Below are positions 55,977 through 64,000 of a stretch of 64,000 nt of DNA, piece after piece. The notes under the pieces were generated by a model that made no database searches, was not told the DNA's origin, and worked only from the letters and a program-made list of their open reading frames with translations. Position 1 is the stretch's first letter. Each line of letters begins with the position of its first letter. This DNA is from Palaemon carinicauda (taxonomy: Eukaryota; Arthropoda; Malacostraca; Decapoda; Palaemonidae), in the NCBI RefSeq assembly GCF_036898095.1, contig NC_090768.1, positions 49,409,047 through 49,473,046 on the forward strand, given 5' to 3'. The translations under genes and the position numbers were made by a program.

Positions 55977-56072
55977 CTAGTAGCCATCGTGGTTGAGGTG
56001 AGTCAGAGATTTTTCATCAATATTGGACTCGTCCACATATTCAATGGCATCATCTTCAGGACTTTTGGTGCA
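55977..56072 (-). CDS. Last coding exon of an unrecognised host gene
   Basis: The acceptor TTTTCCCAACAG lies before 56072, followed by 31 codons and TAG at 55977-55979. The peptide is acidic (SPEDDAIEYVDESNIDEKS) and ends HLNHDGY. It would join in phase 0 to the exon at 62099-62221, but other exons may lie between. I do not recognise the family; an acidic cytoplasmic tail is one possibility. Confidence 0.6.
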   Translation of the reverse strand, partial: CTKSPEDDAIEYVDESNIDEKSLTHLNHDGY

Positions 56073-56430
56073 CTGTTGGGAAAATGAAAAATCTCATTTA
56101 TCACATAAAATCCAGACCCCCTTGAATTTCCAAGTAAGAGTTTAGCATTTAGAGGCCATATAAAAAATCACTATCAAATAAAAAATGCTTGAAATTTATA
56201 TTTATCCGAGATAAAAACCTACCATATAAACCAAAGAGGATTTTGTAACCGAGAAGGATACAAACCTAAAGAAACTTTAAAAAATCCATTTATGTTGAGA
56301 AGTGTTCATCTTAGCATCTGTCTGATCACCATAACCATTATAAACTCCTTCACATATATTTTTATATAGTATACACATTTGCATAAACATTTGAAAGCCT
56401 GTATAGTTACATTGTATATGAAATATATAT

Positions 56431-56761
<331 letters not shown>

Positions 56762-56763
56762 GA

Positions 56764-57545
56764 TTAGAAAAAAATTGACAATAAATCTTTCTAAAAACAG
56801 TAACAACATCAAAACAGATATGTCATATATGAACTATAAAAAGACTTATAAGCGCCCGTTCAACAAAAAAAAAACATTTGCTGCAACTTTAAACTTTTGA
56901 AGTTCTACTGATTCAACTACCCGATTAGGAAGATCGTTCCACAACTTGGTCACAGCTGGAATAAAACTTCTAGAATACTGAGTAGTATTGAGCTTCATGA
57001 TGGAGAAGGCCTGGCTATTAGAATTAACTGCCTGCCCAGTATTATGAACAGGATGGAATTGTCCAGGAAGATTTGAATGTAAAGGATGGTCAGAATTATG
57101 AAAAATCTTATGCAACATGCATAATGAACTAATTGAACGACAGTGCCAAAGATTAATATTTAGATCAGGAATAATAAATTTAACAGACCGTAAGTTTCTG
57201 TCCAACAAATTAAGATGAGAATCAGCAGCTAAAGACCAGGCAGGAGAATAGTACTCAAAACAAGGTAGAATGAAAGAAGTAAAATATTTCTTCAGAATAG
57301 ATTGATCACTGAAAATCTTGAAAGACTTTCTCAATAAGCCAAATTTTTGTGCAAGGGAAGAAGACACAGACTTAATGTGTTTCTCAAAAGTAAATTTGCT
57401 GATGAGAATCACACCTGAAATTTTAAAAGTCATACAAAGTTGAAGAAACATTATCAATACTGAGATTTGGATGTTGAGGAACCACTGTCCTTGACTTACT
57501 TACAATCATACTAAGCTTGTTAGGACCCATGATTATACATAAAAT
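56764..57545 (-). pseudogene. Non-LTR retrotransposon RT C-terminus and 3' UTR
   Basis: From 57545 leftwards, MGPNKLSMIVSKSRTVVPQH precedes a frameshift near 57425. Then come SKFTFEKHIKSVSSSLAQKF, FTSFILPCFEYYSPAW and TKLWNDLPNRVVES, typical of the end of LINE ORF2 in the CR1/Jockey-like range. After the stop at 56846 the 3' UTR (TTATAGTTCATATATGACAT, TTGTTACTGTTTTTAGAAAG) matches that at 44640-44700. It is 5'-truncated and sits next to an (AT)n tract. Confidence 0.85.
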
Positions 57546-57617
57546 AAAAAATGAAACATGAGAAAAGGAAGATAATAAGCACTGTTAATAACAGACCGAA
57601 CAGAGGACAACCACACG

Positions 57618-57920
57618 ATGCGCGGGTGGTCGGAAAGAACTAAAGATATTCAAGTAATCGGATTGCTGAAAGATGCTCCTGCAATGGAGGTAATGTGTTG
57701 GCCACAAGACAATTTAAGAAGTTATACTGAAATACAACGACGTTTAATTGAGAAGTATGCCTTGCCTGATGCAAGAAAGGGAGACATAAAAGAAAATTAC
57801 AAACCCAAAATTCGGGAAGGTGAATCCATTCTTAGTTTTGCAACTCGCATTTTTCGGAATTGCGATTCATTTGCTACCTGTAGCAATCGCTCGTTAGCAG
57901 ACGTAGTGAGCGCGATATAA
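57618..57920 (+). pseudogene. Retrotransposon gag-like fragment
   Basis: A 100-codon frame with DIQVIGLLKDAPAMEVM, YTEIQRRLIEKYAL and REGESILSFATRIFRN. This is the pattern of the retroelement gag central region. There is no RT of the same element nearby. It ends at a stop, after which short in-frame similarity (LDSLPEEKITG) continues. Confidence 0.55.
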
Positions 57921-58259
57921 AACATTTTAGACAGTTTGCCAGAAGAAAAAATTACTGGGAATAACTGGCCCGATTCCGAGAAGTTGGCAGCCATGAGAGG
58001 AACTCGACCCCTGAAGGAGGGATAGGGTAGAACACAGTCAGCAGGTTAGAAGATGCTGGCAGTGTGGGGGAGAGGGGCACCGACGAGTTGAGTGCCCCAC
58101 CCAACGATCTCCCCGCCGTTACGCTTGTCAGGCCTACGGTCATCTATCTCGAGAGTGCTCAGCAAAATACGGCCATAGCGGGCGGGCTATAGCACACGTA
58201 CACCTCACCCCCCCAACATCCGAGGAAAAGGAAACAGAGGAAGGGGGAGACGAAGGAGT
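57921..58259. other. Transition into the Ty3-type element
   Basis: GC-richer sequence without a frame; it may belong to the untranslated ends of either neighbour. Confidence 0.3.
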
Positions 58260-58837
58260 TCGATGCCTCCCCCCCCATGACATCACAATGAATTCCCTTT
58301 TTGTACCTATATATATTTTCCTGTTATTTCATTGTACTGTAAATGTTATTTATATCATCGTAGGCAGAATCATCTCTTCATTTTATTTACGTATCATTCA
58401 TTATTGTGGGTTAATGCTGGGCCTTGCTATTTGTAAATATGTTAATGTAAAGAAACACAAATGCCCAACATATTTTACCTGTCTGCGGCGGTCAGTCACC
58501 TGCTACTTATCTGTCCGCAGACCTCTATGTCAATCACCTGTTCTGAGAATAAAGCATCAGTCGGCTATGATCTGTCATTCGCCCCTCGCAAATGGAGACC
58601 CATGGAGTTTCCCTTAACGGACTTGACACGGCAACCTCGAAAGAGAATGTTTGGGCTCGCGACCCTCACACGCCAAAAAACGCCACAAACGGACTTACTA
58701 CGGCGCAAAATAACTTGCGTTCTGGTGTTCTTCCTTGCAGGTTGCCACCGCATTAATGATAACTCGACTACTCGGAAAACCTCTCTCCATAAACGGATAA
58801 AATACGGCTCAAGAGTGAGTTTCGGAGAGTGAGGAGA

Positions 58838-59700
58838 ATGGCAGACTCAGATGTCGATAGTTCTACGCCCCTCGCAGCCGAGGTGTACGGCATGATCGTA
58901 ACTCAAATCAAGCAGGTGGCGACAGGCCACAAGTTACAACTGCCTCCTTTCACACCCGATGCGGCCACGGTATGGTTCCAGAGGGCCGACACACACTTCA
59001 GGCTCACAAACATGACAGACGAGGCAAGGATGGCCGACATGGTGATGGCACCACTCTCGGCAGACATGTTCAAGAAAATATCGTCCTGGTTGAGGTAGAG
59101 ACCAGGAGCCCTACATTATAATAGGCTGAAAAAGAAACTGTCAAAAGTCTACGGCCTTCCCGCGACTCTGAGGGCCCAGCGCGCTCTCGACCTGATGAAA
59201 ACCCCCCTCGGTGACAATCTCTCATCGGAGGCCTGGGACGAGCTCCTGGACCTGCTGCAGCTGGACGAGTTGGATAGCAGCGGGCGGCCTAAAGAAATCA
59301 GCTTGACCCGAGAGATATTCCTGCGTAGACTCCCAAATTATGTCTGCGCTCAGTTGGAAGGGACTGAAGACCTACACATGCTCTCTTTAGTAGAAAAGGC
59401 CGACAAGATCCACCTGGCGGCCCAGGCCTCCAGATATGCCGCCACCGCCGAGACAGAGGAGGAAGAGTGTCCCTCGGAACCAGAGGATGCAGAGATCCAT
59501 GCGTTCTACTATAGGAGACTTCACCAACAACGAACCCGGCCCCCACCGCGTCGCTACCAGCATCAACAGCACCGAGAAGAAAATAAACAACAAACCCCCG
59601 ACCAATCAAGATGGTGTTACTACCACTGCATGTGGGGGAAAAGAGCAGAAAATTGCGCCTGGCCATGCTCATTTTCAAAAAATCTAATTAGGCGACCACG
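58838..59700 (+). pseudogene. Ty3-type gag relic
   Basis: ATG at 58838 gives an N-terminal part with LPPFTPDAATVWFQRADTHF, typical of this gag family. A TAG at about 59096 interrupts it. Beyond this the same kind of protein resumes (NRLKKKLSKVYGLP, LLQLDELDSSG, VEKADKIHLAAQAS). A zinc-knuckle variant CYYHCMWGKRAENCAWPC follows near 59620. Confidence 0.8.
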
Positions 59701-59739
59701 TCTACAAGCAGCCCCGGAACCTTTGAACTCCGACCCCGT

Positions 59740-60034
59740 GGGTTTCTACATCCACGACGCAAACTTGGGGAGAAGGTTCCCAGTGGATACCGGCGCATCA
59801 GTCTCTAAGTTCCCGCATACGAAGCACGACAACAGCCACCCATCAGACAACAGGACCGCACTGGTTGCTGCAAACAGCAACCCCATCCCCTGTTACGGGA
59901 GGAAAACGCTGAAGTTATCATTCAGGGGCCAAGAGTTCAACTGGCCTTTCCTGATTGCCGACATCAAGACGCCACTCCTGGGCGCTGATTTTCTCGCCCA
60001 CCATGGTCTGCTAGTAGACATGCGTCGCAAATGA
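59740..60034 (+). pseudogene. Ty3-type aspartic protease relic
   Basis: In frame with the gag end: RRFPVDTGASVSKFP has the catalytic DTG motif near 59782, and IADIKTPLLGADFLAHHGL closes the fold. The frame stops at 60034 before RT. Confidence 0.8.
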
Positions 60035-60303
60035 CTTGACAACCAACAGACCTACCGGTCCTACCGACTCTCCCACGGGCCCAGTATTCCCCGTGTATGC
60101 TCCGTCACACAGCAAGTACAACCGCCTCTTGCAGGAGTTCCCAAAGTCCTCATGCATGAATTACAACAATTGGAGGGAATTCCTGCCAAGCATGGGATAT
60201 ATCACCACATAACTACGACGGGCCCACCAACTAACTCCAAATTCTGACGTCTTCCACCACAAAAACTACAGGATGCCAAACGCGCTTTCCTCGAGATGGA
60301 CGA

Positions 60304-60950
60304 ATGGGAGTGTGTAAAATGGAATCCAGCGCATGGGCCTCACCGCTACACATGGTCAAGAAATCTGACTGCAGCTGGAGACCTTGCGGTGATTACAGAT
60401 GTCTGAATCTGGTTACAACGCCTGACCACTACCCCTGCCCAACATGCAGGACCTCACCGGGACTCTCCACGGGGCTACAATTTTTACCAAAATGGACCTC
60501 CTGAAATCATACTTCCAGGTCCCGGTACATCCCGACGACATTCACAAGACAGCCATAATAACCCCGTTCGGATCATACGTTTTCGTATACTCAACGTTTG
60601 TACTCGGAAACGCCGGGGCAACCTTCCAGCACCTAAGGGACAACATCCTGAGGGACCTACCTTTCTGCACTGTATACGTCAACGACATCCTGGTGTTCTC
60701 CGAGTCCCAGGACGAACATTTTCAGCACGTAAGAACAGTGCTGAAACGATTACAAGAAAACGGCCTCATAGTGCGCTTTGACAAATGCACTTTTGGGGCC
60801 GAGAAGGTAGAATCCCTGGGACACGAATTGTCAAAGGAGGGAGTGCGCTCTTTGACATTGAAGGTAGCAGCGGTCAGCAAATTCCTGACGCCAACCACTG
60901 TAAAATGTCTACAGGAGTTCATCGGTATGGCAAATTATTATACTGTAGGA
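60304..60950 (+). pseudogene. Ty3-type reverse transcriptase relic
   Basis: ESSAWASPLHMVKKSDCSWR and CGDYRCLN are followed by a frameshift near 60440. Then come TKMDLLKSYFQVPVHPDDIH and YVNDILVFSESQDEHF. The catalytic YVDD reads YVND, so the first of the two aspartates is replaced. FDKCTFGAEKVESLGHELSK and LQEFIGMANYY follow. Confidence 0.87.
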
Positions 60951-61089
60951 GATTCCTCCCCAACATCGCAGGCATCATGACTCCCCTGCTCGGCGTCCTG
61001 AAGGGGAGGCCAAAGAAAATGCAATGGGGGTCATCCTCAACAAGAGGCCTTCGAGCGAACAAAGGTCAGCCTCTGCGGAGCCACGACCT

Positions 61090-61540
61090 TGTCCTACCAG
61101 GACCCCAAGGCCCCTCTCCGGTTGACCATGGACGCCAGCAACACAGCCTGAGGTGCCGTCTTGGAGCAGATGGTGAACAACGAACCACAACCTCCAGCCT
61201 TCTTCAGCAAGAAATTGATGCCTCCCGACACACGGTACAGGACATTCAATCGCGAACTCTTGGCGGTATATCTCGCCGTCAGGCATTTCAAGTATCTGTT
61301 AGAGGGGACTTCGTTCACCATCCAGACGGGCCACCAACCACTGCTCCACGCCTTTACCAAACCAGGGGACGAGGGGACAGTTGGTCAGCCCATCAGCAAC
61401 GTCACCTGGCAGCCATATCTGAATTCGGCTCTACCATCACCTACGTGCCAGGGAACAAGAACCCGGTGGTCGGATAAACATCAACTCCATCCACATCGGG
61501 GTGAACTACAACGACATCGCTCGCAAGAAATCAACTGACC
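61090..61540 (+). pseudogene. Ty3-type RNase H relic
   Basis: A TMDASNTA segment, a stop, then PQPPAFFSKKLMPPDTRYRT and NRELLAVYLAVRHFKYLLEG. The usual TDHKPL motif reads TGHQPL. The sequence leaves the family pattern near 61540, with no integrase. Confidence 0.8.
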
Positions 61541-61545
61541 CCGCA

Positions 61546-62098
61546 ATGGCAGTATTAGAATTATGAAGGGGAACCTAACAAAATTTTGAAAATATTTACA
61601 TATTTGGTTATTTCAATTCTTATCACTTTTGTAAGTGTGGTAGTTAGCTATCTGACTAACAGGTAAGTCACGTAATTAAAGTCAGTTTTATGATAAAAAT
61701 GGATTATTTTATTGATACTTATTTGGGAGTCACATCATTTCCCCTCTTCCAAATTTACAGTGATTTATCAGGGTTAACACACATGCAGACCACTATGCAC
61801 TGTTCCTATTTTAAACTACATGATACTGCTCTAGTTGGGCACTCTAATAAGAATGTTGTAAGGGGAAGAGAAAACACTTTGTTTTTTATTTGAAGGTAGA
61901 TAAGCTTATGCTTTGTAGATAATAGCTACATGAACCTCAGATAAGTATTGGAATTATTTTTACCGTTAAAATTTTGTTACCCTTTCTGAAAGTAATCATT
62001 GCTACAAATGTCTGCGTGCACAAGAGATAGGTTCATAATGAAACTAATGTACAGCACCATAAAAATCCAGTATAATTAACATAAATCCAAATTAATAC
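61546..62098. other. Intron DNA, nothing identified
   Basis: AT-rich; only short frames. Confidence 0.5.
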
Positions 62099-62221
62099 CT
62101 GAGTAAATGCTATCCGTGGTGCGTTGATCTGTTCTGGATAAACCCATGGCTTGTAATTAGGGTTATTTTGCATCTTCCATGTTATGTACTGTATGCTTGC
62201 TTTATGTAATGTCTTCACCAT
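62099..62221 (-). CDS. Exon of an unrecognised host gene
   Basis: The acceptor CTAATTTTTGCAG and donor CAG|GTATTA bound 123 nt, exactly 41 codons open in phase 0. The peptide contains MVKTLHKASIQYITWK and PWVYPEQINAPRIAFTQ. It joins in frame with the exon at 63213-63306. I do not recognise the family. Confidence 0.68.
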
Positions 62222-62874
62222 CTGCAAAAATTAGTGTTTCATTAGCAATAGAAAAATAAAGTTTAGTTACTGGTGAACTAATACATTAAGTCTTTCTCAA
62301 AATACTTCTATATATGTTTCAAAAAAACAAAATTAGAAAAACAAGCCAGAAATCAAATTCAAAACTATATCAATGGTCATTCAAATACACACTTGTGATA
62401 TAATTGTTTTTTTATTGATTTCAGATTTAATAAACTGGCACAATTAAAAAATAACAACAGTGTCTTTGGTACAAAATAATGGTAGACTGTCTTTTAGAAC
62501 TTATAAGGAACATTCGAGACTGTTGCAAAAACCCTAGGTTCGAGAATGCAATCTAAATTCTCCAGGTGATTCGATGTAAAAACGTTGTTTGGATGAAATA
62601 CTTTTGAAAAGGGTTGGCTATGTAGATTGATTGGAACAGAAAACTTCCCAGACACTCTAACAATACATGATACAGATCCTCAGATCATTTCCCTTGTGTC
62701 CCAAAAAGGGTTATTAAAGTTATTGTGGCTCAAAGAGTGCCTGAACTTGATTCACAACTGTTATATCATCGTAAAATGTGGGAATGTGAAGACCTAGAGC
62801 TTTCCCGTACGTAACAGGGTATCTATCTTCTATACTAAGGTATCCAAAATGAGAATGAAACACCATTACCATTG

Positions 62875-62985
62875 TTTTGCCAGAGCATCTGCTGTTCTCA
62901 GGCAGTTACCCATCCAAGTAGTGACCAGACCCAACGTTACTTAATTTTGCTGATCGGACAAAAAGTTGTGGTTTCAGCATGATAG
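62875..62985 (-). pseudogene. 5S rRNA-like sequence
   Basis: CAGGCAGTTACCCATCCAAG, CCAACGTTACTTAATTTTGC and TGATCGGACAAAAA match the reverse complement of 5S rRNA, including the region deleted in the copy at 3022-3125. It is diverged (roughly 75 percent by eye). It could be a 5S pseudogene or a 5S-derived SINE. Confidence 0.72.
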
Positions 62986-63212
62986 GGTTGTTAACTGATA
63001 AAATTACAAACACAGCTACATATTGGTGACCCAATCCATTTCCAAATTTTAGACATACAGTGCTGATGAATGTAGCGACCATTCCCTTTGAAGTGTAAGA
63101 TTCTTTCAGCTTAGCTTAACTTATATGTATGCAAAGAGTTTTAATCTGACCATGTAACATACCTCTTTATGCTAGACCTGAACAAACTCTAGTTTTAGAA
63201 AATTGAACATAC

Positions 63213-63306
63213 CTTACTATCCAGTAAAATCACAGTAATGCCAAACCAATAATGATGAGAAAAATCAACATTCATGGGAGACAAGTGTAGCAGGAGTGAA
63301 CGCTTC
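63213..63306 (-). CDS. Upstream exon of the unrecognised host gene
   Basis: The acceptor CTAGCCACAG and donor AAG|GTATGT bound 94 nt, giving one leading base plus 31 codons, ending in phase 0. The peptide has LLLHLSPMNVDFSHHYW and FGITVILLDSK and is partly hydrophobic. Joining to the next exon is in frame without stops. No family recognised. Confidence 0.6.
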
Positions 63307-63377
63307 CTGTGGCTAGAGAAGAATGACTAGCTATACTCTGCAGCCACCCCAAGCCAATTAAAGATTTTAGATTCTAT

Positions 63378-63580
63378 ACACCATACTGGTATCAGACTGT
63401 CCCCAGGAGCCTTTAGAACTTTGTCTATCCCAAGCCTCCTTGTTGATGTTGGAGAATTACCTTTAGACCTTTACCGAAATTCATCTATTGTTCGGTATTG
63501 GTTTAGGTTGCAAAGACTTCCTAATTCTTTAGCCTATCAGACTGCAAACATTTTAAGGCGCTAAACATATTTTGAGTTGC
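63378..63580 (+). pseudogene. Non-LTR retrotransposon fragment (after RT)
   Basis: The frame reads ILDSIHHTGIRLSPGAFRTL, IPSLLVDVGELPLDLYRN and YWFRLQRLPN. This is the typical post-RT segment of Jockey/Nimb-type LINE ORF2. It stops at TAA near 63563. No RT is seen upstream within the window. Confidence 0.75.
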
Positions 63581-64000
63581 ACCCAAAATCCCCTCAGCCT
63601 TATGATTTTTGGGTGAAACAATTATTAAAATCTCGATATAGTTAGAAGTAAGGTGCCAGAGAATTCTAAATTAATCAATCAATGACTAACAAGAACAGAT
63701 GGATCCATACATTTAGCTTAGTTGCCACTAACCAGAGGTGACAGTTAGACATAAGGATAAAGGTGCATTTCTTGGATGTCCAAATTTATTGATTATAATT
63801 TTGATCATGGCAAAAGGAGAGAATGCATAAAATCTAGGCTTGACCAACTTTGCAGTATGGCATCCGGTGCCCAGTCCCAAGAGTCAGTACTAAAAAAAAA
63901 AGTCCACCTGAGGTTTTCCGTTTCTTCAACTGTTGACATATCTAAGCGTGAAGAGATTAGTTGGTTGATAGAGAGTAGCTTCCTATTCAACTGATCCCCC
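63581..64000. other. Unassigned; possibly more LINE-derived sequence
   Basis: Short frames on both strands; I cannot assign a product. Confidence 0.35.

Larger units (their letters stand above)
58260..61545 (+). mobile_element. Ty3/mdg4-type LTR retrotransposon, broken and 3'-truncated
   Basis: Plus-strand order is gag, zinc knuckle, protease, RT, RNase H. A possible 5' LTR lies about 58278-58620, based on an AATAAA near 58548 and TG-rich ends; this is weak. No integrase or 3' LTR follows RNase H. Several stops and frameshifts make it inactive. It lies in an intron of the 62-kb host gene, opposite to it. Confidence 0.75.

Overview
The window looks like nuclear DNA of an arthropod, most likely a decapod crustacean. 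It has short exons with GT-AG introns, AT-rich intergenic DNA with long (AT)n and (AAT)n tracts, LINE 3' ends with (AAT)n tails, and a dense load of DIRS-type (tyrosine-recombinase, YR) retrotransposons. I saw no prokaryotic genes, tRNA or CRISPR array. The species is an inference.

Host genes, all on the minus strand. (1) A neuroguidin-like gene (NGDN, Sas10/Utp3 family): exon 1 at 42791-42811, exon 2 at 41828-41971, exon 3 at 1-100 running off the window. The intron between exons 2 and 3 is 41,727 bp and holds nearly all the left two thirds of the window. (2) An unrecognised gene with exons at 63213-63306 and 62099-62221, a last coding exon at 55977-56072, and a probable 4.3-kb 3' UTR ending near 51650.

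Mobile DNA inside the NGDN intron, left to right. Copy A (131-7996, DIRS family 2) sits inside the outer tip of copy B (111-14715, DIRS family 1). An old DIRS-like relic F (15205-19866) contains a foldback repeat and a LINE 3' end. Then comes a three-level nest. Family 1 copy '2' (19939-40843) is split by family 1 copy '3' (23051-37389), and copy 3 is split by family 3 copy C (23325-30798, opposite strand). A relic D of family 1 (40844-41511) lies at the right. Copy 3 has intact gag and RT-RNase H frames and a YR broken by one small deletion. All other copies are pseudogenes.

Outside the intron are a lone family 2 ITR (NGDN intron 1), two LINE 3' ends, a 5'-half family 2 copy E (45540-51151), a LINE RT fragment (56764-57545), a gag fragment (57618-57920), a broken Ty3/mdg4-type element (about 58260-61545), a LINE fragment (63378-63580) and two 5S-rRNA-like sequences (in A and at 62875-62985).

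How it fits together: each DIRS family shows the hallmark layout of inverted terminal repeats (ITRs) with non-identical tips, plus an internal complementary region (ICR) that is the reverse complement of the two tips joined. This allowed boundaries and insertion order to be read to about 1-3 bp. Two different families (A and C) inserted into the same 5-bp run of the family 1 tip sequence, and that same tip now abuts the 3' splice site of NGDN exon 3. I regard these as the most interesting points of the window.
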